From assembly GCF_913777625.1 (NCBI RefSeq), contig NZ_CAJYTI010000010.1, forward strand, positions 239,095-303,094: 64,000 bases of DNA, written 5' to 3'. The position numbers and the translations under genes are program-made. Of this stretch, positions 24,589 through 32,968 are shown piece by piece (within the stretch, counting starts at the first letter, position 1; each line of letters starts with the position of its first letter). Below the pieces are notes generated by a model, which was given only the letters and a program-made list of their open reading frames with translations, was not told the DNA's origin and did no database searches. This DNA comes from an uncultured Sphingomonas sp. GTDB taxonomy: Bacteria; Pseudomonadota; Alphaproteobacteria; Sphingomonadales; Sphingomonadaceae.

Positions 24589-25305
24589 TTACATCTGCCC
24601 CTGAATGCGGGCGCCGCCGGGCAGGCCGACGAACGGCAGCGTCGCCGCGCCGTCCTTGCTTACCCCCAGGTCCAGCGTGCCATCCTCGCCCAGTACGGCA
24701 TCGAGCAGCACCTGCCGGCGCTGCGTCGCGGGCGTCAGCCGGATCGTCGTGCGGGCGCCGATATGCTCTGCCGTCAGCAGCAGGGCGGGAACCGCAGTCG
24801 AACCGCCCCCGGCCTTGGGGCGGCAGCTGCCGGGATCGGTCGTCACCTTGCCGTCGAGCATCTGGCTGCCCCCGCGCACCGCGATCTTCGCCATCTCCAC
24901 TTGCATCACCAGCAGGCAGGTAAAGGGCAGGTCGGGCTGGATCGCCTGGAGCAGGCTGGCATCCGCCGCGCCGCTGACATGGTCGAGCACCGTCCGGCCG
25001 CCCAGATGCACCAGCGCCTGCCCGCCCAGATCGGTGTCCGGCCCGCTTGCCTTCCAGTCCGCCGCGAGCCCCAGGCTGGTCAGCGAGCGCAGCGGTGCCA
25101 GCTGCCATTCGAGCTTGCTGCCCCCGGCCACGCCGACCTCGCCGCGCCAGATCGTCCCGGCGACACCGCTGCGCCAGCTTGCGTTTCGGACGAGCAGGCT
25201 TGCCGGTGCGGTGGCCAGCATCGCCAGCGCATAGGCCCCTATGCCCAGCCCGGCGAAGACGGTAAGACGCCGGCGTGCTTCCCTCGCTGAATCCGGAGTT
25301 TGCAA
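24589..25305 (-). CDS. gspN: Type II secretion protein GspN
   Basis: The likely start is the TTG at 25305 (238 residues), because further upstream the frame runs inside the divergent gene; ATGs at 25362 and 25380 exist. It has one N-terminal transmembrane helix (FAGLGIGAYALAMLATAP). The periplasmic domain has NASWRSGVAGTIWRGEVGV, LEWQLAPLRSL and GSWxx-like repeats typical of GspN, and a Cys pair that may form a disulfide. GspN is an accessory platform component absent from many type II systems. The start shares a base with the start of the divergent binding-protein gene. The start is uncertain; the family call is good. Confidence 0.82.
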   Translation of the reverse strand: MQTPDSAREARRRLTVFAGLGIGAYALAMLATAPASLLVRNASWRSGVAGTIWRGEVGVAGGSKLEWQLAPLRSLTSLGLAADWKASGPDTDLGGQALVHLGGRTVLDHVSGAADASLLQAIQPDLPFTCLLVMQVEMAKIAVRGGSQMLDGKVTTDPGSCRPKAGGGSTAVPALLLTAEHIGARTTIRLTPATQRRQVLLDAVLGEDGTLDLGVSKDGAATLPFVGLPGGARIQGQM

Positions 25306-26339
25306 TGGACCGTCGGTCCCTGCTGCGGCTGCTGCCCTCGGGCCTCGTCCTGTCCGCGGCATCGCTTTCCTCCAACGCATGGGCGGGCGAGAAGAAGGAC
25401 AAGCGCCCCATCGCCCTGTTGCTCCCGCTCACGGGACCGCGCGCGGAGCTTGGCCGTAGCATGCGGCAGGCGGCCTTGCTCGCGGAAAACGCCGCGTTCG
25501 TGCTGGGGTTCGATACCGGCGGTACCGCCGAAGGCGCGGCACGGGCGGCGGGCGAGGCGCTGCGCCAGCACCCCGCGCTGATCCTGGGGCCGCTCAGCGC
25601 GGCCGAAGTGCCCGCCGTGGGCAGCACGGTGGCCAGTCGTGTGCCGGTGATCGCGTTCAGCAACGATTCGGTGCTGCGCCAGCCGGGCGTGTGGATCTTC
25701 GGGATCACCGCCGCGCAGGTGACCAGTGCGATCCTGCGCTACGCCCGTACCCGGGGGGTGCGATCGGTGGTGATGATCGACGACGGCTCGCCCTGGTGCG
25801 CCGCCGCCAGCCTGGCCGCGGGGCGGATGGAAGGCGAGATCGGCATCACCCTGCGCGTCCTGCAGGTGAAGCCGGGCGAACCCTTGCCCCAGGCCGGCGA
25901 CGCGCCCGATGCGGTGCTGCTGCCGGGCAGCGGGGAAGGGGTGCTCGCCGCCGCCCGCGCGCTGAAGGGCAGCGGGGTGCAACTGCTGGGCACGCTGCAG
26001 GGGCTCGATAACCGGCCGGACTCGCTCCAGGCGCTCGACGGCGCGTGGCTGGCCTGCCCCGATCCCGGCGCCTTCGCGTCCTTCGCCCAGGCTTTCGCAG
26101 CCAAGAATGGCGGCGACCCCGGTACGATCACCGCGCTCGCCTATGACGCCGCCGGCGTCGCCAACACGCTGCGCGAGGCCAATGCGCTCAACATGAACGG
26201 GCTGGTCGATGCCAAGGGCTTCCACGGCGTCACCGGGCCGGTGCGCTTCCGTACCGACGGATCGGTGGCGCGGGACTTCGCGATCGTGGTCGCCTCGCGC
26301 GACGGCTATGTCAGCGTGGCGGTGAGTTCGGGCTCGTGA
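25305..26339 (+). CDS. Periplasmic binding-protein-like (LpoA/Leu-Ile-Val type) protein in the secretion locus
   Basis: From the ATG at 25305 the protein has 344 residues with a signal peptide (RRSLLRLLPSGLVLSAASLSS) and probable cleavage near AWA. The mature part is a two-lobed type-I periplasmic binding fold: PIALLLPLTGPRAELGRSMRQAALLA, GEALRQHPALILGPLSAAEVPAV, VIAFSNDSVLR and ITALAYDAAGVANTL. Related proteins are amino-acid-binding subunits or the penicillin-binding-protein activator LpoA. No permease or ATPase lies beside it, and it overlaps gspJ by GTGA, so a transport role is unlikely. A peptidoglycan-remodelling role during assembly of the secretion system is an inference from position. 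Confidence 0.75.
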   Translation: MDRRSLLRLLPSGLVLSAASLSSNAWAGEKKDKRPIALLLPLTGPRAELGRSMRQAALLAENAAFVLGFDTGGTAEGAARAAGEALRQHPALILGPLSAAEVPAVGSTVASRVPVIAFSNDSVLRQPGVWIFGITAAQVTSAILRYARTRGVRSVVMIDDGSPWCAAASLAAGRMEGEIGITLRVLQVKPGEPLPQAGDAPDAVLLPGSGEGVLAAARALKGSGVQLLGTLQGLDNRPDSLQALDGAWLACPDPGAFASFAQAFAAKNGGDPGTITALAYDAAGVANTLREANALNMNGLVDAKGFHGVTGPVRFRTDGSVARDFAIVVASRDGYVSVAVSSGS

Positions 26340-26890
26340 ACCACCGCCCCGAAGCCGGCGACTCCGGCTTCACGCTGATCGAACTGATGATCTCGCTGGG
26401 GCTGTTCGCGCTGATCGCGGTCGCGGGGCTGGCGCTGGTCGACGGAATCCTGCGGGTGAACGGGCGCACCGAGGCGCGGCTCGATCGGCTCGCTGCGCTC
26501 CAGCGGACGATGTTCGTGCTGTCCAGCGATCTGGACCAGATCGCCAGCGGCCCGATCGAGGGGCGCGGTAACCGCCTGTCCTTCACCCGCAGCGCACCTG
26601 GTAGCGGCGGGCTTGCCACGCCGGTGCGCTACGCAGTGGCCGGCGGCATGCTGGTCCGCGTGGCGCCGGCGCCGCAACTGCTGCTGCCGGGCGTCTTCAC
26701 CGCCCGGTGGCGCTTCTGGGATGGCGGCTGGATCGATCACTGGCCGGTGGATGGCAGCGACGAAGCCAAGGCGCGCTGGCCCCGTGCAATAGCGCTCGAC
26801 GTGCAGGCTGCAGGGCCCGGCGGTGCACCGGTGATCCTGCACCGCGTGGTGACCTTGCCCGCCCGCGCCCGGGACCAGACGGTACAATGA
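26336..26890 (+). CDS. gspJ: Type II secretion minor pseudopilin GspJ
   Basis: The 184-residue protein starts with GTG inside the previous stop. The prepilin leader ends GDSG, followed by FTLIELMISLGLFALIAVAG with Glu5. The C-terminal domain has LQRTMFVLSSDLDQIASGPI and RWRFWDGGWIDHWP, as in GspJ. It forms the pseudopilus tip with GspI and GspK. The stop overlaps gspK by ATGA. Confidence 0.93.
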   Translation: MNHRPEAGDSGFTLIELMISLGLFALIAVAGLALVDGILRVNGRTEARLDRLAALQRTMFVLSSDLDQIASGPIEGRGNRLSFTRSAPGSGGLATPVRYAVAGGMLVRVAPAPQLLLPGVFTARWRFWDGGWIDHWPVDGSDEAKARWPRAIALDVQAAGPGGAPVILHRVVTLPARARDQTVQ

Positions 26891-27771
26891 CCCCCCCGCG
26901 CGGCCCCCGCGACGACGAGCAGGGCATGATCCTGGTCAACGTGCTGCTGTTCGTCGCGATCGCCAGCGGTCTCGTGCTGCTGATGATCGACCGCGAGGAA
27001 CTGGCGCTCGATCGCGGTCTCAGGATGCGCGAGGCGGCGCGGGCGCAGGCGATCGTGCGCGGCGGCGAGCTCTCCGCGCTGGTGGCGCTGCGCCGTGACG
27101 GCGAGACGGCCGGCGACGTCGATCATGCCGGCGAAGCCTGGGCCAAAATCGCGGTCAACGCTGCGCCGATCGAGGGGGGTGTCTTCGATCTGGCGATCGG
27201 CGATGCCGAGGGGCGCTTCAACATCAACGCGGTGCGCACCGGCGAGGCGGGCGCCGTGGTGCTGCTCCAGGAAATCGCCAACCAGATCCAGATGCCGCCC
27301 GAACAGGTGGTGGCGGCGATCGAATATGTGCGGCAGCGGGGCCCGGTCACCGATCTGCGCCCGTTGCGGCTGGCCGGCATCGACCCCAAGGTCGCCGACC
27401 AGCTGGAGCAGGTGGTGACGGCGCTGCCGGGCGACACGACGATCAACCTCAACGCCGCCGAGCCTGCGTTGATGGCCATCCTGTTCAAGGATCCGCTGGT
27501 CGCCAGCCGGCTGGTGCAGGTGCGGGCGCGGCAGGGCTTCCTGACGCTCAAGGACCTGAACGACCAGCATGTGACCTTGCCCTGGGGCTGCTCCTTCCGC
27601 TCCAGCACCTTCTGGGTGCGCACCCGCGCACGGATCGGCGGCACCACGCAGCAGGAAGCGACGCTGATCCAGCGGCGGCGAACCAAGGAGGGCCGGGTGG
27701 AGACGGTGCCGGTCGAGCGCTGGCGCAATGCCGCGGTGCCTCCCGGCGTGCCGGCGTTCGGCGCGCGGTGA
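26887..27771 (+). CDS. gspK: Type II secretion minor pseudopilin GspK
   Basis: The ATG at 26887 overlaps the gspJ stop, and the protein has 294 residues. After the leader ending DEQG the mature helix MILVNVLLFVAIASGLVLL lacks Glu5, the known peculiarity of GspK. The large alpha domain has DAEGRFNINAV, VVAAIEYVRQRG, TDLRPLRLAGID and a helix-hairpin-helix-like INLNAAEPALMAIL. It caps the pseudopilus tip. Confident. Confidence 0.93.
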   Translation: MTPPRGPRDDEQGMILVNVLLFVAIASGLVLLMIDREELALDRGLRMREAARAQAIVRGGELSALVALRRDGETAGDVDHAGEAWAKIAVNAAPIEGGVFDLAIGDAEGRFNINAVRTGEAGAVVLLQEIANQIQMPPEQVVAAIEYVRQRGPVTDLRPLRLAGIDPKVADQLEQVVTALPGDTTINLNAAEPALMAILFKDPLVASRLVQVRARQGFLTLKDLNDQHVTLPWGCSFRSSTFWVRTRARIGGTTQQEATLIQRRRTKEGRVETVPVERWRNAAVPPGVPAFGAR

Positions 27772-27832
27772 AACGGTTGAGCTTGGGCGCTGTTTCTGGT
27801 CTGGTCCGGCGCATGATCGCGGAGCGTTTCCC

Positions 27833-28426
27833 TTGGTGCTGATGCGCCTGTTCGGCCGCGGCGAGATCCGCCGCTGGCGCGACGTGCATGTCGCGATGGC
27901 GCGCGCGGTGCTGCAGCAGGCCGCCGCCGACCTGGTCGAGAGCTTCGATGCCGATCTGTCGCAGGCCGATTGGCAGGACGGGCTGATCGAGCAGACCCGC
28001 TTCGTCGCCGCCCGGATCGCGCCGGTGGTGCGGCAGGTCGCCGATCCGCTGGCACGGCGGGTGATCGAGGAGGCAGACCGCGCGCTTCAGCCGATCGCCT
28101 TCCACCATCTCCAATGGCAGCCGCTGCCGGTCGATGCGAACCTGATGCGCGACATGATGGAGGAGCTCGGTGACTGGGCTGCCGCCGGTGGTGCGGCGCT
28201 GACCGGGCTGGTGCGCGGCGCCGCCAACGGCTTGCCGATCACCGCGGGGTTGGGACGTGGTCTGCCGGGCGACTGGATGCGGCTTCGCGCCGAGGCCCGG
28301 CTGCGCGCCAAGGTCCATGCCTATGTCTATGCGACGGTAGTGCAGGGCCCCAAGGGGCGGCCGTCGCTGCTCGAACATGTCATCGAGCTGCTGCGCGACG
28401 CGGCCCGCCACGCCCAGCCGCTCTGA
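27833..28426 (+). CDS. Hypothetical helical protein downstream of gspK
   Basis: I choose the TTG at 27833 because GGAG lies eight bases upstream; GTG 27836 and ATG 27842 are in frame and give almost the same ~195 residues. It has no signal peptide or transmembrane helix and is predominantly helical and Arg/Ala-rich (RRWRDVHVAMARAVLQQAAA; LARRVIEEADRALQPIAF). A more hydrophobic Gly-rich stretch is WAAAGGAALTGLVRGAANGL. I do not recognise it. It follows gspK by about 60 bases and may or may not be part of the secretion transcript. Confidence 0.6.
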   Translation: MVLMRLFGRGEIRRWRDVHVAMARAVLQQAAADLVESFDADLSQADWQDGLIEQTRFVAARIAPVVRQVADPLARRVIEEADRALQPIAFHHLQWQPLPVDANLMRDMMEELGDWAAAGGAALTGLVRGAANGLPITAGLGRGLPGDWMRLRAEARLRAKVHAYVYATVVQGPKGRPSLLEHVIELLRDAARHAQPL

Positions 28427-28429
28427 CGC

Positions 28430-28903
28430 TCAGGCGATGATAGCGGTTACCGTTGCCTTGAGCAGCTGCGCCGCATCGCCGGGTGCCAGCCGTAGCTGCA
28501 ACCCGCGTTGTCCGCCGTTCAGAAAGACATAGGGCTCGCTGACAGCGGTTTCTTCGATCACGGCGGGCAGCACCCGAATCTGGCCGAAGGGGCTGATGCC
28601 GCCGACCTTGTACCCCGAAAGCCGCTCGGCATCCACCGGCTTCATCATTTCGGCCGATTTGCCGCCCAGCGCGGCGGCGAGCTTCTTCATCGCCACCTGC
28701 CGGTCCGAGGGCAGGATGGCGAGAACGGGCTTGCCATCCACCTTCGCCATCAGCGTCTTGAGCACGCGCGCGGGCGGCTCGCCGAGTGCTTCGGCGGCTT
28801 GCAGACCGATCGCGTCGGCATCGGGATCATAGGCATAGCTGTGCACCGTGAACTCGATCTTCGCGGTTTCCAGCATCCGCGTCGCGCGGGTCGCCTTGGA
28901 CAT
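28430..28903 (-). CDS. ybaK: Cys-tRNA(Pro)/prolyl-editing deacylase YbaK
   Basis: The start at 28903 (MSKATRATRML) has a perfect AGGAGGAG site, giving 157 residues; an upstream frame extension is rejected. It has the YbaK/EbsC editing-domain pattern: FTVHSYAYDP, GEPPARVLKTLMAKVDGKPVLAILPS, the catalytic-lysine region VAMKKLAAALGGK, GYKVGGISPFG and PYVFLNGGQRGLQL. It hydrolyses cysteine wrongly attached to tRNA-Pro in the cytoplasm. A tRNA-Pro gene lies about 4 kb away, probably by chance. Confident. Confidence 0.93.
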   Translation of the reverse strand: MSKATRATRMLETAKIEFTVHSYAYDPDADAIGLQAAEALGEPPARVLKTLMAKVDGKPVLAILPSDRQVAMKKLAAALGGKSAEMMKPVDAERLSGYKVGGISPFGQIRVLPAVIEETAVSEPYVFLNGGQRGLQLRLAPGDAAQLLKATVTAIIA

Positions 28904-29041
28904 GGTCTCCTCCTGCTCGCTTGATTCCAGCGCGGTGGCATCGGTTCCGCCTCCCTGCAACCACTGAGCGCAGTTGAAGAACTTGTTAACCGATTTTCTC
29001 TAGCGTATCCGAGGGTTTATCGGGGTGAGCGGAGACGGGGC

Positions 29042-29764
29042 ATGCCCTTGCTGGGAATGGCGCTGTTCGCAGCGGTTGCGGGAAGTTCGCCGGCCGCCGT
29101 GCCGCGCGTGGCGATCATCGACAGCGGGGTCGCCGAGACCCCCGAGCTCCGCGGCAAGCTGATCGCCGAATATGACATGGCAGGGCCCGGCCGCCCCGCC
29201 TTCCGCCCGCGCTACGACCATGGCACGATGGTCGCGACCATCCTTGCGCGTGCGGCAGCCGGGCAGGTGGCGATCGTCTCGCTGCGGATCGACGATCCGG
29301 CGGGCTGCCGCCCCGGCGCCAACCCGCCCTGCCAGCCTAGTGCTGCCCCGATCGTCGCGGCGATCCGCAAGGCGACCGCGCTGAAGGTGGATGCGATCAA
29401 CATCTCGCTGGCGCTGGCCGACGATCCGGCGATCACCGCTGCCGTGCACGATGCCGCGGCCGCCGGGATTGTGGTGGTGCTTGCCGCCGGCAACAATGGC
29501 CTTGCGCATCCCGGCAACCTCGCCATGGCCCGGCAGGGCTTCCCTAACGCCGTGCTGGTCGGCGCGCTCGATGCGGGCGGCAGGCCCTGGGCCGGCACCA
29601 ACCGGCCCGACCCGGAAATCCAGGGCTATACCTATGTGTGGCAGCGCGGCGTCGACGTGCCGACCGCATTGGCGGACGGCCGCGCGGTGACCGGCACCGG
29701 CACCTCCTTCGCTGCTCCCATCGAAACCGCCCGCAGGATCGCCCGCCGCCACCGGCTTGCCTGA
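29042..29764 (+). CDS. Small secreted subtilisin-like serine protease (S8)
   Basis: The 240-residue protein has a short hydrophobic signal (LLGMALFAAVAGSSPAA) and a compact subtilase domain with an intact triad: Asp27 in IIDSGV, His60 in DHGTMVA and Ser222 in GTGTSFAAP. The oxyanion Asn lies in AAGNNG. It lacks a propeptide and is shorter than typical subtilases (about 270 or more residues for the domain). It is probably periplasmic or secreted and could be a substrate of the nearby secretion system, which is speculation. It stands alone on its strand. Confidence 0.88.
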   Translation: MPLLGMALFAAVAGSSPAAVPRVAIIDSGVAETPELRGKLIAEYDMAGPGRPAFRPRYDHGTMVATILARAAAGQVAIVSLRIDDPAGCRPGANPPCQPSAAPIVAAIRKATALKVDAINISLALADDPAITAAVHDAAAAGIVVVLAAGNNGLAHPGNLAMARQGFPNAVLVGALDAGGRPWAGTNRPDPEIQGYTYVWQRGVDVPTALADGRAVTGTGTSFAAPIETARRIARRHRLA

Positions 29765-29910
29765 AATTTGCGGAAACATACCCGGCATTGCGGAACTTTG
29801 AGGAATGGGTATGGTTCCAGCCCAGGAGAGGCTGGAGCGTAAACATACGCCTTGTCTGTCCTCGTTGCGGTGAATCTGCGACGGGAACATGAGACAATGG
29901 AAAAACAAGT

Positions 29911-30318
29911 ATGTGGATGAGTTTGCTTGTCGCGATGCTGGTAGCAGCACCGCAAGCCGGAGAGGGTGTCGAGGGTCGGTGGAAAACCCAAACGCGCAAC
30001 GCGATCGTCGAGATCCAGCGCTGCGGTTCCTCGATCTGCGGGCGGATCCTGACCTCGGATGCGCTTCGCACCAATCCGGACACCCGCGATACCCATAATT
30101 CGAACGCGCAACTGCGGAACCGCCCGCTGAAGGGCCTGCAGATCCTCAGCGGCTTCACCGCCGACGGCGTCAACTGGAGCGGCGGCAAGATCTACAACGC
30201 CGAAGACGGCAAGACCTATAGTGCCGACATCACCATGGCCGGCCCCGATCAGCTCAAGCTGCGCGGCTGCGTCTTCAAGCCCTTCTGCCGTACCCAGACC
30301 TGGACCCGGGTTCGCTGA
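29911..30318 (+). CDS. DUF2147 secreted protein
   Basis: This 135-residue protein has a signal peptide (MSLLVAMLVAAPQA) and the DUF2147 core: EGRWKTQTRNAIVEIQRCG, SICGRI, LQILSGFTADGVNWSGGKIYNAEDGKTYSADI and a final LKLRGCVFKPFCRTQTWTR. Cysteines in RCGSSICG and GCVFKPFC may form disulfides. The family is a beta-barrel of unknown, envelope-related function. The ATGs at 29911 and 29917 are both possible starts. Confidence 0.88.
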   Translation: MWMSLLVAMLVAAPQAGEGVEGRWKTQTRNAIVEIQRCGSSICGRILTSDALRTNPDTRDTHNSNAQLRNRPLKGLQILSGFTADGVNWSGGKIYNAEDGKTYSADITMAGPDQLKLRGCVFKPFCRTQTWTRVR

Positions 30319-30365
30319 GCGAAGCGAGAACCGCTTTCGCGAACCCCAGTAGCGTGAGAAAAACC

Positions 30366-31655
30366 ATGAAAAAGATGCATCTCCTCCTCGCCGCCGGCTC
30401 ATCGCTGGCGGCCAGTGTCGGCTTTTCGGGCGCCGCCCATGCCCAGGCCTTCTATCTGCAGGAACAGTCGGCGCGCGGCGCCGGTCGTGCCTTTTCCGGC
30501 GAAGTCGCCGATACCGGTGCCGCCTCATTGTGGTGGAACCCGGCGGCAATCGCCGATGCCGAGCGGATCGAGGCGAACCTCAACGTGGCGGCCATTTTGC
30601 CGCGCGGCGAAGTCGTCGACACCGGCACGCTGATCCGTCGCCCGGGCGGCCAGCCCTTCGCCCCGGTAGGCGGCGACAGCACCACCCGCAACCCGATCAA
30701 CAACGGGGTGCTGCCCTCGGGCGCGATCGCGGTGCCGCTGGGTCACCGGGTGGCGATCGGGCTGGCGGTAACGTCACCGTACAGCTTCACCACCGAATAT
30801 CCGGCGAGCAGCTGGGCCCGCTACAGCGCCGCCACGACGCGGCTGCGCACGGTCGACATCCAGCCGTCGATCGCGGTGTCGGTCACCGACTGGTTGCGTG
30901 TCGGTGCGGGCGCCAATGTCGAATATACCGATGCCCGGCTCGGCAACGCGCTCCCCAACGTGCTGGCGAGCCTGCCCGATGGCCAGCAGACGCTGAAGGG
31001 TGACGGCTGGGATGTGGGGTGGAGCGCCGGCTTCCAGATGCACAGCGACCGGGTGACCGCGGGCTTCAGCTACAAGTCGGCGATCCGCCACAAGCTGAAG
31101 GGCAGCCTCACCGTCAGCGGGCTGGTCGGGCCGCTCGCGCCGAACAACCTGTCGCTGTCGAACGTCGAGGCGGATTTCTACACCCCCGCACAGGAAATCG
31201 CCGGCGTGCGCTGGAAGGCGACCGATCGTCTGACGCTCAACGGCCAGATCGTCCATTACAACTGGGACAAGTTCGACGCGATCCGTCTCGGCGCACCGGT
31301 CAATGCCGCGCTCCCGGAGAATTATCGCGAGAGCTGGAGCTATGCCGGCGGCGTCGATTACATGGTCTCGCCGGCGTTGACGGTGCGCGCCGGCGTGCAG
31401 CGGGCAACGACCCCCACCCAGGACGGCGGCCGCGACGCGCGCGTGCCGGACTCGAACCGCTGGAACTTCGGTGCCGGCGGTTCCTATTCGATCACGAAGA
31501 ACATCGTTCTCGATGCAGCGGCCAATTATGTCGACTTCGCCAATGCGCCGATCGACCGGCCGACGATCGCAGCGGGATCGACGATCCTGACCCAGGGCCA
31601 GCTGCGCAATGCCCGCGCCTTCGTGTTCTCGCTTGGCGGCCGCGTGCAGTTCTAA
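30366..31655 (+). CDS. FadL/OmpP1-type outer membrane channel
   Basis: I start at ATG 30366 (MKKMHLLL); a GTG at 30354 is in frame. The 429-residue protein has a signal peptide ending AAHAQ and then the FadL plug and early strands: AFYLQEQSARGAGRAFSGEVADTG, SLWWNPAAIADAERI. FadL channels carry long-chain fatty acids or aromatic hydrophobics across the outer membrane. Strand-rich repeats end in SLGGRVQF, a proper outer-membrane terminus. The IclR-type regulator downstream may control it or a linked catabolic route; that is inference. Confidence 0.92.
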   Translation: MKKMHLLLAAGSSLAASVGFSGAAHAQAFYLQEQSARGAGRAFSGEVADTGAASLWWNPAAIADAERIEANLNVAAILPRGEVVDTGTLIRRPGGQPFAPVGGDSTTRNPINNGVLPSGAIAVPLGHRVAIGLAVTSPYSFTTEYPASSWARYSAATTRLRTVDIQPSIAVSVTDWLRVGAGANVEYTDARLGNALPNVLASLPDGQQTLKGDGWDVGWSAGFQMHSDRVTAGFSYKSAIRHKLKGSLTVSGLVGPLAPNNLSLSNVEADFYTPAQEIAGVRWKATDRLTLNGQIVHYNWDKFDAIRLGAPVNAALPENYRESWSYAGGVDYMVSPALTVRAGVQRATTPTQDGGRDARVPDSNRWNFGAGGSYSITKNIVLDAAANYVDFANAPIDRPTIAAGSTILTQGQLRNARAFVFSLGGRVQF

Positions 31656-31809
31656 GCGACGCGGTCCCGCATCCGCCGCGTGGCTGCCGGTCGTCCTGAC
31701 CGACAAGCGCGGCCGGTGCGGGGCCCGTCCTCGCCAGCTGGATGTTGGCGCCCGGTTGCATGGATCGCGCTTTCGGGCGAGGGAGGGTGGCAACCGACGG
31801 GGAGATACC

Positions 31810-32592
31810 ATGGCGCGCGAGGGGGGCAAGAAGACCTATTCCGCACCCGCGATCGAAAAGGCCTTTGAAATCATCGAACTGCTTGCCGGCCGCTCGGAGG
31901 GGGCGTTGGTCAGCGAGATGGCGGCCGATCTCGGTCGATCGGTCGGCGAACTGTTTCGAATCGTCGTGGTGATGGAGCAGCTCGGCTATCTGCGACGCTC
32001 GGAGGTTACCGATCGCTATGCGGTCGCCTACAAGCTGCTCGATGTCGCGCTGCGCGCCACGCCATCGCAGGACCTGGTGCGCGCCGCGCTGCCCGAAATG
32101 CAGATGCTGGCGCGGGATACGGTGCAATCCTGCCATCTCGTCGTGCCCAGCCATGGGCACGGGCTGGTAGTCGCGCGCGAGGAATCGCCGGCGAGCCGGG
32201 GGTTCGCGCTCAAGGTGGGCGCGCAGATCGATCTCGTGCGGAGTTGTTCGGGCCAGGTGCTGCTGGCCTTTTCGGGCGACAAGCTGGCCGAACGCATGGT
32301 GCGCGGCGCCGAGGAGGAGCGCGGCGAGACCGTCGATCGCGGCTGGCTTGCCGAGCGGCTGGAAGCAGTGCGGCGGCAGGGGCATGACGCGCGCAAGAGC
32401 CCGGTCACCTTCGGCGTAACCGACATCAGCTATCCGATCTTCGGCTTCGATCGCAGGGTGATCGCGGCGCTCACCATCCCCTTCCTCGAGCTGATCGACG
32501 GTTCGCAGGTGATGGACCTGGACGCCGCGCGCGAGAAGCTGCGCGCCGCCACCGCCCGGATTTCGGATCGGCTGGGCTACCAGCCGGGCTGA
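31810..32592 (+). CDS. IclR-family transcriptional regulator
   Basis: The ATG at 31810 follows GGGGAGAT and gives 260 residues. The N-terminal winged helix-turn-helix reads AIEKAFEIIELLAGRSEGALVSEMAADLGRS; the usual SxxYRxL recognition segment appears as VGELFRIVVVMEQLGYLRR. The C-terminal effector domain has LVRAALPEMQMLARDT, GLVVAREE, GAQIDLVRSCSGQVLLA and ISYPIFGFDRRVIAALTIPF. It regulates transcription in response to small carbon compounds, effector unknown. It follows the FadL gene on the same strand with about 150 bases between. Confidence 0.92.
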   Translation: MAREGGKKTYSAPAIEKAFEIIELLAGRSEGALVSEMAADLGRSVGELFRIVVVMEQLGYLRRSEVTDRYAVAYKLLDVALRATPSQDLVRAALPEMQMLARDTVQSCHLVVPSHGHGLVVAREESPASRGFALKVGAQIDLVRSCSGQVLLAFSGDKLAERMVRGAEEERGETVDRGWLAERLEAVRRQGHDARKSPVTFGVTDISYPIFGFDRRVIAALTIPFLELIDGSQVMDLDAAREKLRAATARISDRLGYQPG

Positions 32593-32704
32593 CCGGCGTG
32601 AGACGGCGTCTTCAACGGAACCGGATGGCGTAGAGGCGCTGCGGTGGGGCGAGGATATGGGAGAAGCCGCGGAAAACCGCGGCTTCTCGTCCATAACTAG
32701 AAAG

Positions 32705-32781
32705 TGGTCGGGGAGAGAGGATTCGAACCTCCGGCCCCTGCCTCCCGAAGACAGTGCTCTACCAGGCTGAGCTACTCCCCG
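32705..32781 (-). tRNA. tRNA-Pro (anticodon CGG), CCA encoded
   Basis: The minus strand reads as a complete cloverleaf: acceptor CGGGGAG with CTCCCCG, D arm GCTC/GAGC, anticodon stem CTGTC/GGCAG around loop TTCGGGA (anticodon CGG), and TψC arm GGAGG-TTCGAAT-CCTCT. A discriminator A and the CCA end are encoded. C1-G72 is typical of bacterial tRNA-Pro. It lies between the IclR gene and pnuC. Confidence 0.96.
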
Positions 32782-32968
32782 ACGGAGTCCGGTCTACGAT
32801 GCTTTCGGGAGCAGACCGGCTTGAGCTTGGAGGCGCGCCTATAAGGGTGGGTTGGCCGAGCCGTCAAGCGCTTCGTTGCAGCAAAAAGACGATTGCATGC
32901 ATTTTTTCTGCAATGCCCCAGCGCAGCGCGCTCGACCCTCGCATGCGCGGCCGATACAGACGGTTCCC

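Noticed and set aside
29638..29892. Frame ending with CPRCGE, resembling a zinc ribbon
   Set aside because: Mostly overlaps the subtilase gene out of frame; a single CxxC without a partner is likely chance.
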